Of a stretch of 43,093 nt of DNA, positions 31,266 to 39,537 are shown one piece after another; position 1 is the stretch's first letter, and each line of letters opens with the position of its first letter. The translations under genes and the position numbers were made by a program. The notes under the pieces were generated by a model. It had not been told where the DNA came from. It searched no databases and saw only the letters and a list, made by a program, of their open reading frames with translations. Where the stretch lies: the NCBI GenBank assembly GCA_028278675.1, contig JAQAJJ010000037.1, positions 1 to 43,093 of the forward strand, written 5' to 3'. Source of the stretch: Candidatus Azophilus lithoversatilis. GTDB taxonomy: Bacteria; Pseudomonadota; Gammaproteobacteria; Pseudomonadales; Azotimanducaceae.

Positions 31266-32402
31266 ATGGAGCCTTCCCACTCGCAGCCTTCCCACTCGCA
31301 GCCTTCCCACTCGCAGCCTTCCCTGTCCGTGGTGGTGCCAACCTTCCACGAGGCTGCAAACATTCCGGTCCTCGCTGAACGCCTAAGCGCGGCGCTCGAC
31401 GAGCGCGGCATCGAATGGGAGTTGCTGCTGGTCGATGACGACTCCAACGACGGCAGCGAAGCCATCGCCAGGGAGTTGGCGAAGCGGCTGCCGGTGCGCA
31501 TGACCGTGCGCCGTGCGGCCCGCCGTGACCTCTCCCTGTCGGTGCTTGAAGGCGTGCGGCTGGCTCGATTCGACCGGCTGGTGGTGATGGACGCTGACCT
31601 CTCCCACCCTCCGGAACGCATCACCGACCTGCTCCGAACATTGGATGACGGCTGCGATCTGGCGCTTGGCAGCCGCTACGCCACCGGCGGCACCGTGGAC
31701 CGCGATTGGAGCCCCTGGCGCTTTCTGACCTCCCGCTTGGCGACCGCGCTGGCCCAGCCCCTCACCCGCTGTTCCGACCCCATGAGCGGCTTCTTCGCCA
31801 TCGATCGCCGGCGGCTGCCGGACCTGCGACAGTTGCGCCCCATCGGCTACAAGATTGCCCTGGAGCTCATGGTGCGCGGGCGCCTGCGCGTCAAGGAAGT
31901 GCCGATCGGCTTCTCGGATCGCGCCGCTGGCACCAGCAAGATGAACGGCCGGCAGTGGATCAACACCGCTCGACACCTGCACCGCCTGTATCGGCACCGA
32001 TTCGGCGGCTGGGCGCGGGCGATCTGGTTCGCGGCCGTCGGCGCCAGCGGCTTCTTGGTTGATGTGGTTTTCTACCTAGGTCTGCAGTGGGCTGGCGTCA
32101 ACCACCAACTGGCGCGGGCGCTTTCCTTCTGGCCAGCGGCGAGCTGGAATTGGGCACTGCACCGCCGCATCACCTTTAGGGAACGCCCGCGCCGTCCCCG
32201 TACCCGGCAGTGGGCAGAATTTCTCGCCGCCAGCTTGGTCGGCCTTGGCGTGAACCTAGGCACCTACCTCGCCCTGACCGGTTGGATCGACTTCTTCGAC
32301 CGCCATCGATTGTTGGCGCTGATCTGCGGCGTGGCCCTCAGCGGCGGGGTCAATTTCCTGAACTCAGCCCGGGTCGTCTATCGCCAGCAGGCCGCACCTT
32401 GA
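31266..32402 (+). CDS. GT2 glycosyltransferase with GtrA membrane domain
   Basis: A 378-residue protein. After a peculiar repeated N-terminus, a dolichol-phosphate-mannose-synthase-like GT2 domain spans about residues 18 to 240 (LSVVVPTFHEAANIPVLAER, LLVDDDSNDGSEAIA, the DXD-type DADLSHPPERI, GSRYATGGTVDRDWSPWR). A GtrA-like domain with four predicted helices completes it (AVGASGFLVDVVFYLGL to GVALSGGVNFL). Such fusions transfer a sugar from a nucleotide sugar to polyprenyl phosphate and flip or present it across the inner membrane. It starts 9 bases after the aldo/keto reductase and may be co-transcribed. The acceptor and sugar are unknown. Confidence 0.85.
   Translation: MEPSHSQPSHSQPSHSQPSLSVVVPTFHEAANIPVLAERLSAALDERGIEWELLLVDDDSNDGSEAIARELAKRLPVRMTVRRAARRDLSLSVLEGVRLARFDRLVVMDADLSHPPERITDLLRTLDDGCDLALGSRYATGGTVDRDWSPWRFLTSRLATALAQPLTRCSDPMSGFFAIDRRRLPDLRQLRPIGYKIALELMVRGRLRVKEVPIGFSDRAAGTSKMNGRQWINTARHLHRLYRHRFGGWARAIWFAAVGASGFLVDVVFYLGLQWAGVNHQLARALSFWPAASWNWALHRRITFRERPRRPRTRQWAEFLAASLVGLGVNLGTYLALTGWIDFFDRHRLLALICGVALSGGVNFLNSARVVYRQQAAP
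31271..31323 (+). repeat. 15-bp in-frame coding tandem repeat
   Basis: The unit GCCTTCCCACTCGCA occurs three times in perfect tandem (31271-31315), and the first 8 bases of a fourth copy follow. It encodes PSHSQ repeats just after the start codon of the GT2-GtrA gene. Because the unit is five codons, gain or loss of copies would change only the length of the N-terminal tail. Confidence 0.95.
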
Positions 32403-32565
32403 CCCGGATAACTCACCAAGTCGCTTATCCAACACTCGAATACCTTTCAATTTCAATGAATTGCCTATTCCATTTGAGTGTTTCGCACGGTGCAAACCGC
32501 GCTGACCGCGCCCTCGCTTGTCTTTTGGCGGCGCGATCATCGCGGCTCTTGGTGAAACATCCGGG

Positions 32566-33468
32566 TTATGCCGACCGCGAAGCGGACCCTCTCCGGCCCA
32601 AGTAGCTGAACAACTGCCGGTCGTGGCGGCTGGCTGCGGAAAACCGCTCGGGACGCGGCCAGGGTGGCCAGCGCGGCGGTTCGCCCCGCGGCTGGTCGCC
32701 AATCACCGTGACCCGCTGGATGATGCGCTCGCTGGCGAAGTCGTTGAGCACAAAATGCTGGGTGCAACGGTTGTCCCAGATCGCCACCGTGCCCTCTGAC
32801 CAGCGATAGCGCACGGTAAAGCGCGGGTTTTTCACCCAATTGGTGAGATAGCGCAGCAGCGCATCGCTTTCGCCGGCGCTCATTTCGACAATGCGCCGGG
32901 TGAAGTGCTCGTTGACATAGAGCGCCTTGCGCCCGGTTTCAGGGTGTTCCCGCACCACCGGATGCACCATCATGCTGTCGGGCCGGTTGTGGGGTGCGGC
33001 GTCGTGCAGGGCAGTCAAGCCGAGACACAGATCCTGCATCGGCGGCGACAGCTCCTCAAAGGCTGCATAGAGGCTGGTCCAAAGGGTGTCGCCGCCGGTC
33101 TCCGGGCACTTCACCATGTGCAGAATCGACATCACCGCGGGCCTTTCCTGGAAGGTCAGGTCGGTATGCCACTCATCGGCAATGCCACCGTGGCTGGCGG
33201 CCAGCTCGAAGAGCTCATCTCGGTCGGTGAATGGATTCTTCAGGTTGGGGTGCGACTCCAAGGTGCCGAAGTGACGTCCAAACTCGATGTGCTCATCAAC
33301 GCTGATGCGCTGGCCAGGCAGGAAGAGCACGAGGTGCCGAAGCAGCAGGGAGCGGATCGCCTCAGCCTCCGCCGGGCCCGCCGCGGCGAGATCAAAACCA
33401 CGCACCTCGGCACCGAGGGCGCCCGCCAGCCGAGTGACCTCCACGTTCGAGTGCCCTGCCTGCGTCAT
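32566..33468 (-). CDS. TauD/TfdA family 2-oxoglutarate dioxygenase
   Basis: A 300-residue non-haem Fe(II)/2-oxoglutarate dioxygenase. The iron ligands are His101 and Asp103 in DEWHTDLTF and a later histidine in RCTQHFVLNDF. The 2-oxoglutarate-binding arginine is in RIIQRVTVIGD. The start at 33468 has GGGGAG 6 bases upstream. Relatives release sulfite from taurine or alkyl sulfates, or cleave aryloxyalkanoates by hydroxylation. The C-terminal tail after the arginine (PWPRPERFSAASRH) is a little longer than in TauD. It is transcribed divergently from the putative lipid operon across 94 bases containing an inverted repeat. Bases 32403-32565 downstream hold no gene. Confidence 0.9.
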   Translation of the reverse strand: MTQAGHSNVEVTRLAGALGAEVRGFDLAAAGPAEAEAIRSLLLRHLVLFLPGQRISVDEHIEFGRHFGTLESHPNLKNPFTDRDELFELAASHGGIADEWHTDLTFQERPAVMSILHMVKCPETGGDTLWTSLYAAFEELSPPMQDLCLGLTALHDAAPHNRPDSMMVHPVVREHPETGRKALYVNEHFTRRIVEMSAGESDALLRYLTNWVKNPRFTVRYRWSEGTVAIWDNRCTQHFVLNDFASERIIQRVTVIGDQPRGEPPRWPPWPRPERFSAASRHDRQLFSYLGRRGSASRSA

Positions 33469-33502
33469 CCGTCGCTCCCCTTGAACCACCTTGATGGGCT
33501 TG

Positions 33503-33532
33503 ATTCTACTTGCACGGGAAGGCGAGTAGAAT
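33503..33532. promoter_or_regulatory. Inverted repeat in the divergent promoter region
   Basis: ATTCTACT and AGTAGAAT form a perfect 8-base inverted repeat with a 14-base spacer, so the half-sites are centred 22 bases apart, about two helical turns. The right half includes TAGAAT, a reasonable -10 hexamer for the operon starting at 33563. The position between dioxygenase and lipid-operon starts suits an operator bound by a dimeric repressor. No regulator gene is adjacent. Confidence 0.45.
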
Positions 33533-33562
33533 GCCCCGCGCCCGTCGCGTTGCGGAATAGCC

Positions 33563-34696
33563 TTGACCGTCGAAATCATCCCAGTGACCAACAAGCGCCT
33601 GCTCAAGGCCTTCATTAAGGTGCCTTGGCCCATCTACCGCGACGATGGCGCTTGGCGGGCGCCCTTGGTGCAGGAGCGCCTGATGGCCTTCTCCCCGAAG
33701 TCGCCGGTGTTCGACCACTTGGAATGGCAAGCTTGGATCGCGCTGCGAAACGGTCGGCCCGCCGGCCGGATCACCGCCCAGATCGACGCCTTGCATCAGG
33801 CGCAACACGGCGAGGGGACAGGCTTTTTCGGGCTGATTGAGTGCGAGGACGATCAGGACCTCTTTGGCGCCCTGCTCAATATCGCGGAGGATTGGCTGCG
33901 CCATCGGAAAATGCACCGCATCATTGGCCCGATCAATCTGAACATCAACCAGGAAATCGGGTTGCTCACCGAAGGCTACGACACCCCACCCTACTTCATG
34001 ATGGGCCACGCCCGCCCCTACTACCCCCAGCGCATCGAGGATCTCGGCTATCAGCCCTGCCAGCACATGCTCGCCTACGAAGCGGCAATGACCTACGAAG
34101 AACCCCGGGCCGTGGCCGTGCAGCGCAAACGGCTGGCGCGGCGCATCGCCTTACGCCCATTCGATCGGTCGCAAAAGCGCGCGGACCTGGAACGGCTGCG
34201 CAACATCTTCAACGACGCCTGGTCCGGCAACTGGGGCTTTGTCCCCTTCACCGAGCGGGAGTTTCAAGCCCTGGGCCGAATGCTGCTGCTGATCGTGCCC
34301 AATGACCTGATCTGGCTCGCCGAAATCGACGGCGAAGCAGTCGGCTTCATCGTCTTGCTGCCCAACATCAACGAGGCGATTGCGGACTTGAACGGCCGCT
34401 TGCTGCCATGGGGATGGGCGAAGCTGCTTTGGCGATTGAAGGTCCGGCTGCCCGCCAGCGGCCGAGTTCCGCTGATGGGGGTACGCCGCCATCTGCACGA
34501 CGGCCCGCTCGGCGGCGGCGTCGCCATGAGCCTGATCCAGCGCGCCCGGGAAACCGGCCTCGGGCATGGCATCTTAACCTGTGAGACCTCGTGGATACTG
34601 GAGGACAACAAGGGCATGCGGGCCATCATGGAGCGCATCGGCGGCGTGGTCAGCAAGCGCTACACCGTTTACGAAAAGCGGTTGGTGCCGCCGTGA
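33563..34696 (+). CDS. GNAT/YghO-like acyltransferase, possible ceramide synthase
   Basis: A 377-residue protein with a tandem GNAT-like layout. The N-terminal half contains FIKVPWPIYRDDGAWRAPL, GRITAQIDALHQ and RIIGPINLNINQEIGLLTEG. The C-terminal half contains WSGNWGFVPFTEREF, LIWLAEIDGEAVGFIVLLPN and LTCETSWILEDNKGMRAIME. This is the YghO-like N-acyltransferase family, which as I recall includes the bacterial ceramide synthase of Caulobacter. It would acylate a sphingoid base or another long-chain amine, but this is inferred from family and neighbours. The start is TTG with GGAA 5 bases upstream. Its stop overlaps the next start (GTGA). It is the first gene of a six-gene operon. Confidence 0.75.
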   Translation: MTVEIIPVTNKRLLKAFIKVPWPIYRDDGAWRAPLVQERLMAFSPKSPVFDHLEWQAWIALRNGRPAGRITAQIDALHQAQHGEGTGFFGLIECEDDQDLFGALLNIAEDWLRHRKMHRIIGPINLNINQEIGLLTEGYDTPPYFMMGHARPYYPQRIEDLGYQPCQHMLAYEAAMTYEEPRAVAVQRKRLARRIALRPFDRSQKRADLERLRNIFNDAWSGNWGFVPFTEREFQALGRMLLLIVPNDLIWLAEIDGEAVGFIVLLPNINEAIADLNGRLLPWGWAKLLWRLKVRLPASGRVPLMGVRRHLHDGPLGGGVAMSLIQRARETGLGHGILTCETSWILEDNKGMRAIMERIGGVVSKRYTVYEKRLVPP

Positions 34697-35478
34697 AGGC
34701 GATCGTGCTGGCGGGAGCCCGCGCCGACGAGCCGTCCGGTGGACGCCACGGCGACCGGATGCCCACGCCCCTGACCCCGGTGGCGGGCGTCCCCTCCCTA
34801 GTCAGGGCATTGGACGCCCTGCGTTGCTCCGAGACGGTGGACGGCGGCCTGCTGGCCGGCCCGGAAATGCGGCATGGCCGCCATGGCGGCACTGTCGCCG
34901 AACTGCTCGCCGCCGGGGACTTTGCGTGGTCCGCGCCAGCGACCGGCCCAGCCGAGAGCGCACTAAAGGCCATTGAGCGCCTCGACTCCTGGCCGATTCT
35001 CTTGACCACGGGCGACCACGCCCTGCTGAGTGCACAAACCGTTGATGGCTTCTGCGCCGCGGCGAGCGCTCAAGACGCCGATTTGACGGTGGGCCTGGCA
35101 CCCCATCGCTTGGTCGCCGAGCGATTTCCGGCCCTCAAGCGCACCCGGCTGCGCTTTGCCGACGCGGCCTACTGCGGCACCAACCTCTTCTACCTCCGCA
35201 GCCCCAAGGCGGCACGGGCCATCGCCTTTTGGGTCAACGTGCAGGCCAATCGCAAACGGCCTTGGCGGATCCTGGGGCGCTTGGGGTGGCGCACCCTGGC
35301 CGCTTATGCCTGCGGCCGCCTGAGCGTCGATGGCGCCTTGGCGGCGCTGTCCCGGCTGACGGACTGCGCTTTGGGCTGGGTGGCCGTTGAAGATCCCCTG
35401 GCAGCCATTGACGTGGACTCCGCCGCCGATCTTGCCGTTGCGGAAGGGATACTGGAATGCCGGTCCCGCTCCTGTTAA
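34693..35478 (+). CDS. MobA-like nucleotidyltransferase
   Basis: A 261-residue protein of the MobA-like NTP-transferase fold. It begins VKAIVLAGARADEP, the usual nucleotide-binding first strand and loop, though the loop is less glycine-rich than the consensus LAGGxGxR. The segments WPILLTTGDHALLSAQTVDG and TNLFYLRSPKAARAIAFWV match the metal-binding acidic turn and the later beta strands, and a C-terminal D-V-D occurs in AAIDVDSAADLAVAEG. It should form a nucleotide-activated small alcohol or sugar. GTG at 34693 overlaps the previous stop, and the 3' end overlaps the lipid kinase gene by 22 bases. A head-group-activating role for the same lipid is inferred. Confidence 0.7.
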   Translation: MKAIVLAGARADEPSGGRHGDRMPTPLTPVAGVPSLVRALDALRCSETVDGGLLAGPEMRHGRHGGTVAELLAAGDFAWSAPATGPAESALKAIERLDSWPILLTTGDHALLSAQTVDGFCAAASAQDADLTVGLAPHRLVAERFPALKRTRLRFADAAYCGTNLFYLRSPKAARAIAFWVNVQANRKRPWRILGRLGWRTLAAYACGRLSVDGALAALSRLTDCALGWVAVEDPLAAIDVDSAADLAVAEGILECRSRSC

Positions 35479-36302
35479 CCAACCCGAGGGCGGGGGTGGA
35501 CAAACACCAACTCGCCTTTCGCGGAGAGCGGTTCGTGCTGGGCACCGGGCCGCTTCCGGATCTGTCCGCCTTCAGCCTGCTGGTCCTCGCCGGCGGCGAC
35601 GGCACCCTGCAACGCACCCTGACCGAGGCGCTTGCGCAAAAGCCGGCCAGCGCCCTGCCGCCCATTGCCGTGCTTCCGGCTGGGCGCACCAACATGTCGG
35701 CCGCGGACCTCAATGACCACCGACGATTCGCCCAATGCGCCAAGGCGCTTGAACCGATGCTGGACGGCCCCCTGCCCCCCGCCACCGTTCGACCGCTGGT
35801 TCGAGTGGATCAGGCGGACGACCACCAATATGGCTGGTTCTTCGGGCTCGGCGTGGTGGCCTCCGGGATCGCCCACTGGAGCGGACGCCGCTCCGATAGC
35901 CAGTTGGCCACCACCCTGCGCACGGTTTGGTCTTCGGCAAGGGGATATCTGGCCCCCATCGAGCACCAGGCGATCCGCTGGAACGGCGAAACGCGGCAGG
36001 TGTTCGCGATGATCGCCACCACCCTCAACCGGCTGCTCTTCGGCAGCCGTCCCTATTGGGGGGACGGCGAGGGGATGCACAACACTTGGGTGTTCAGCGA
36101 GGCCCGTGGCAGGGTGCGCCGCAGCTTGCGGCTGCTCAGTGGCGATGCCTCCTTGGGCCGGCTGCCCGGCTACGCCAGCAGCAATCAAACTGGGCTCGAA
36201 CTCGAACTCGACGGTCCTTACACCATCGACGGCGAGCTGTTCCACAACCAGGGCCCGCTGCGGCTTTCCCTGAGCGAACCCCTGCGATGGCTGTCGTTGT
36301 GA
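35457..36302 (+). CDS. DAGK-family lipid kinase
   Basis: A 281-residue protein of the diacylglycerol/sphingosine/ceramide kinase fold. The substrate/ATP segment LLLTNPRAGVDKHQLAF opens it, and the nucleotide motif VLAGGDGTLQRTL (GGDGT at residues 46-50) follows. LPAGRTNMSAADL corresponds to the usual GTxNDFA loop in a variant form. The C-terminal beta-sandwich ends with YTIDGELFHNQGPLRLSL, where DGE is the typical late motif. The enzyme would phosphorylate a lipid hydroxyl. Bacterial ceramide kinase belongs to this family, so a ceramide substrate is plausible beside a ceramide-synthase-like gene. It overlaps both neighbours, by 22 and 16 bases. Confidence 0.8.
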   Translation: MPVPLLLTNPRAGVDKHQLAFRGERFVLGTGPLPDLSAFSLLVLAGGDGTLQRTLTEALAQKPASALPPIAVLPAGRTNMSAADLNDHRRFAQCAKALEPMLDGPLPPATVRPLVRVDQADDHQYGWFFGLGVVASGIAHWSGRRSDSQLATTLRTVWSSARGYLAPIEHQAIRWNGETRQVFAMIATTLNRLLFGSRPYWGDGEGMHNTWVFSEARGRVRRSLRLLSGDASLGRLPGYASSNQTGLELELDGPYTIDGELFHNQGPLRLSLSEPLRWLSL

Positions 36303-37057
36303 AAGGCCAAGGTGAGGTCGCGGAACGGGATGCGCCCAAGCCGCGCGTCGCCATTCGCTTGGGCAAAGTGGTCATGCGCACGTTCGACGCCTTTCTCGCC
36401 CGCCATTCGCGAGTCGCCACCACGCCCTTCATTGATCGCAGCGCCTTTTCCTGGGTGCCCGCGCTGGAAGCCGAAGCCGCGGCCATCCGCACCGAACTCA
36501 ACGGCATCATGCGCCATCCCCAAAACATACCCGCCTTTCATGAAATGTCACCCGACCAGGTGCGCATCTCCAAGGGTGACAATTGGAAAACGTTCGTGAT
36601 GCGCGTATTCGGCCACCGGATCGACGACAACTGCGCCGCCTGCCCGAACACCGCAGCGCTCATCGAAGCCCTGCCGGGCGTGCAGAACGCCTGGTTCTCG
36701 ATCCTGGCACCCGGCTACCACATTCCCCCCCACCGGGGACCGACCAAGGCCCTGGTGCGCTGCCACCTCGGCCTGCGGATTCCCGCCAACGCGGCGGACT
36801 GCTGGATTCGGGTGGGCGATCAAGTGCGCCACTGGGAGGACGGCCGCTGCCTGCTGTTCGACGACACCTATGAGCACGAAGTGCGCAACGACACCCCGGA
36901 ATCCCGAGTGGTGCTGTTCCTGGACGTGGAGCGCCCCTTGGACCGCGCCGGAGAGACCTGCCGGCGGCTGGTGCTGGCCCTGTTTCGAGCAACGGCCTAC
37001 GTCAAGCGCCCGATGGCGAACATCAAGCGCTGGAACCAAGGGCTGCAACGGCCGTAG
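36287..37057 (+). CDS. Aspartyl/asparaginyl beta-hydroxylase-like, LpxO-type
   Basis: A 256-residue member of the Asp/Asn beta-hydroxylase fold, which includes LpxO, the lipid A 2-hydroxylase. The iron ligands are expected in YHIPPHRGPTKALVRCHLGL (His149) and in YEHEVRND (His197), with the 2-oxoglutarate-binding arginine shortly after (SRVVLFLDVERPL). SILAPGYHIPPHRG is a strong family signature. LpxO hydroxylates the 2-position of an acyl chain using Fe(II) and 2-oxoglutarate. In this operon the enzyme could 2-hydroxylate the N-acyl chain of a ceramide-like lipid. No N-terminal membrane helix as in LpxO is clear. ATG at 36287 overlaps the kinase gene by 16 bases. Confidence 0.8.
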   Translation: MAVVVKGQGEVAERDAPKPRVAIRLGKVVMRTFDAFLARHSRVATTPFIDRSAFSWVPALEAEAAAIRTELNGIMRHPQNIPAFHEMSPDQVRISKGDNWKTFVMRVFGHRIDDNCAACPNTAALIEALPGVQNAWFSILAPGYHIPPHRGPTKALVRCHLGLRIPANAADCWIRVGDQVRHWEDGRCLLFDDTYEHEVRNDTPESRVVLFLDVERPLDRAGETCRRLVLALFRATAYVKRPMANIKRWNQGLQRP

Positions 37058-37062
37058 ACCCC

Positions 37063-38700
37063 ATGCTGACCGACTTCACCCATGCGAAGTCGCCGCGCAC
37101 GGCACAAGCCGACGTCTGCATCATCGGCGCCGGCGCCGCCGGCATCACGCTCGCCCGGGGCCTGACCGGCCAGGGTCTGCGCATCCTGCTGCTGGAGAGC
37201 GGCGGCCTGGACTACAGCCCGGAAACCGCCGCCCTCGGCGTCGGCGACAACATCGGCTCCGCCTACTACCCGCTCGAGGACAGCCGCCTGCGGTTTTTCG
37301 GCGGCACCACCAACATCTGGGGCGGACGCTGCGTCCCCTTGGACGACATCGACTTTCAAGCGCGGGATTGGGTCGCGCACAGCGGCTGGCCCATCAAGGC
37401 GTCTGAACTGGCCGATGGCTACCGCGCAGCCCATGAGGACTTGGAGGTCGCCATGCCAACGGGTTCGCGGGATAGCGACGCCGAAAGTGAGCAGCCCTGG
37501 GGCGCCGCGGCGCTGTCCATGGATGCCAATCGCTTCATGAGCCGTTGTTGGCGCTTCGACCGCCAGCGGGAGCGCTTCCATGCCAAGCATACCCAGGATG
37601 TGCTCAAGGCATCGGACATCGAAACGCTCATCAACGCCACGGCGGTGCGCATCCAAGCCAATCCGCAGCGATCAGGCATTGAGCACGTGCTGGTGCGCAA
37701 CGCCGGCGGACGCATCGCGAAGATTACGGCCAACGCCTATGTGCTGGCCTGCGGCGGCATCGAAAACGCCCGCCTGCTGCTGGCGTCGAACGATGTCGAA
37801 CCGCACGGCATTGGCAACCGCCACGACCAGGTGGGGCGCTTCTTCATGGAGCACCCACACGGTCGCCTAGGCCGCATCCAAACCCGCGAGCCCTATCGCC
37901 TCTGGGACGCATTTCGCATGCGCTTCCCAACCGGCGGCGTGCCCGTGGCGCCGGTCCTCCTGCCGACGCCCGGCCTGCAGCGGGAACGGGGCATCCTGAA
38001 CACCGCTTTGACCTTCAAATGGCAACGCAATCCCGCAGCGGGCGTGCCCCGCGCTCGACGAATCTATCAGGAGTTGAAGACCGAGCTAGCGCCCGGACGG
38101 GGCAACCGGCGGCTCTGGCACGCCTACCGGGGATTGCGGTTCGCCTACGCCCGTTCCCTGCGCCCCCTAGTGACCCGCGGCCTGATGCGCCTGCAGGAGT
38201 TCCAACTCAGCGTCATGATCCGCGCTGAACAAGCGCCCAATCCGGCAAGCCGCGTCGTGCTGTCTAGCACCAGGGATGAGTTTGGGTGCCCCAGGGCGAA
38301 CTTGGACTGGCGGCTTGGCGAACAGGATAAGCACACTCTGCGCGAGTTGGCGCGGGCCCTGAACGACGAATTGGTGCGCCTCGATCTGGGCGTTGTCGAA
38401 CCATCCCCTTGGCTGGAGGAAACCGGCCTCGATTGGCCCGTGGACGGCACGGTGGGCAACCACCCCATCGGCGGCTATCACCATGCCGGCACCACCCGCA
38501 TGAGCGCCGACCCTGCCGATGGGGTGGTGGACCGCAACTGCGCGGTCCACGGCTACCCCAACCTCCAAGTCCTCGGCAGTTCCGTGTTTCCCACAGCGGG
38601 CTGGGCCAACCCGACCCTGACGATCCTCGCCTTGGCGCATCGATTGAAGGTGCACTTGCTATCGAGGCGCACTGACTTGCCAAGGCACAAAATCGAGTAA
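37063..38700 (+). CDS. GMC-family FAD oxidoreductase
   Basis: A 545-residue glucose-methanol-choline oxidoreductase. The FAD-binding start is ADVCIIGAGAAGITLARGL (GxGxxG at residues 22-27), followed by ILLLESGG, the segment FFGGTTNIWGGRCVPLDDID and the second FAD contact VLACGGIENARLLLAS. The C-terminal active-site region reads GGYHHAGTTRMSADP, LQVLGSSVFPTAGWANPTLT, giving the His/Asn pair of the family. These enzymes oxidise an alcohol to an aldehyde or ketone. No signal peptide is seen. It starts 5 bases after the hydroxylase gene, so oxidation of a hydroxyl on the same lipid or its head group is likely, but the substrate is not known. Confidence 0.85.
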   Translation: MLTDFTHAKSPRTAQADVCIIGAGAAGITLARGLTGQGLRILLLESGGLDYSPETAALGVGDNIGSAYYPLEDSRLRFFGGTTNIWGGRCVPLDDIDFQARDWVAHSGWPIKASELADGYRAAHEDLEVAMPTGSRDSDAESEQPWGAAALSMDANRFMSRCWRFDRQRERFHAKHTQDVLKASDIETLINATAVRIQANPQRSGIEHVLVRNAGGRIAKITANAYVLACGGIENARLLLASNDVEPHGIGNRHDQVGRFFMEHPHGRLGRIQTREPYRLWDAFRMRFPTGGVPVAPVLLPTPGLQRERGILNTALTFKWQRNPAAGVPRARRIYQELKTELAPGRGNRRLWHAYRGLRFAYARSLRPLVTRGLMRLQEFQLSVMIRAEQAPNPASRVVLSSTRDEFGCPRANLDWRLGEQDKHTLRELARALNDELVRLDLGVVEPSPWLEETGLDWPVDGTVGNHPIGGYHHAGTTRMSADPADGVVDRNCAVHGYPNLQVLGSSVFPTAGWANPTLTILALAHRLKVHLLSRRTDLPRHKIE

Positions 38701-38709
38701 ACTGTTCCA

Positions 38710-39480
38710 ATGAAGGTAATTGTTCTATCCGCTGGCCAAGGCAAGCGGCTGCTGCCGTTGACCGAGGATCAACCCAAGTGCGCCCTGATGCTCGGCGAAC
38801 GGACGGTGCTCGGTTGGCAATTGGAGGCGTTTGCGGCCGCCGGGGCCACCGAAGTGGTGGTGGCCACGGGCTTTCGCGCTGGGCTCATCGGCCGGCTCGT
38901 CGAGGACTACGCCAAGCTTGAAGTGCGCACGGCGCACAATCCCTTTTTCGCTCATTGCGACAATCTTGGCACTTGCTGGGTGGTGCGCCATGAAATGACC
39001 GATCCGTTCATCATCGTCAACGGCGACACCTTGTTCGAGCCGGAGGTCTTCGCCCGGCTCATCAACAGCCCCGACGAGCACCCCATCACCTTGGTCACCA
39101 ACGTTAAGGACAGCTACGACGATGACGACATGAAAGTGATCGTCTCCGGCAATGAACTCAAGCAGGTGGACAAGAAGCTGCCGACGGGCGAGGTTCACGG
39201 CGAGTCCATCGGCATGATCCGCTTCCAAGGTGACGGGCCCCGACTTTTTCGGGAGTGTCTCGAATCCATGATGGCCGTCGAATCGACCTTGGGCCGTTGG
39301 TATCTGTCCGCTATTGATGCCCTCGCCGCGCAAGGCTACGTCGGCATCACCACCACCGGCAGGCACGATTGGTGCGAGATAGACGACCGCAAGGACCTGG
39401 AGCATGCGCGCACCACCGTGCCGCTCTGGTTTAAGGGCCGATTGTCGGCCACGGAGAAGCTGGCCGGCGCCATTCGCTGA
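38710..39480 (+). CDS. LicC-like nucleotidyltransferase
   Basis: A 256-residue sugar/phosphocholine nucleotidyltransferase. The signature is KVIVLSAGQGKRLLPLTEDQ followed by the invariant lysine, then FIIVNGDTLFEPEVF with the metal-binding aspartate, and HDWCEIDDRKDLEHA with the second metal aspartates near the end. HNPFFAHCDNLGTCWVV is typical of the phosphocholine cytidylyltransferase (LicC) branch. Such enzymes make CDP-choline, CDP-glycerol-like compounds or nucleotide sugars. It is the last gene of the six-gene operon, 9 bases after the GMC gene, and the second nucleotidyltransferase of it. The activated head group is not predictable from sequence alone. Confidence 0.8.
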   Translation: MKVIVLSAGQGKRLLPLTEDQPKCALMLGERTVLGWQLEAFAAAGATEVVVATGFRAGLIGRLVEDYAKLEVRTAHNPFFAHCDNLGTCWVVRHEMTDPFIIVNGDTLFEPEVFARLINSPDEHPITLVTNVKDSYDDDDMKVIVSGNELKQVDKKLPTGEVHGESIGMIRFQGDGPRLFRECLESMMAVESTLGRWYLSAIDALAAQGYVGITTTGRHDWCEIDDRKDLEHARTTVPLWFKGRLSATEKLAGAIR

Positions 39481-39537
39481 AGAACTCAGAACCCGAAAAT
39501 GTCGGCCAGAGCCAAATCAGATCCCGTTAACAGGCCT

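Noticed and set aside
31271-31323. CRISPR-like repeats
   Set aside because: Direct tandem copies without spacers, in coding frame. This is a coding minisatellite.
32403-32565. Small gene between the GT2-GtrA and TauD genes
   Set aside because: No frame with a ribosome site or protein-like composition. It looks like a convergent spacer with a weak imperfect inverted repeat only.
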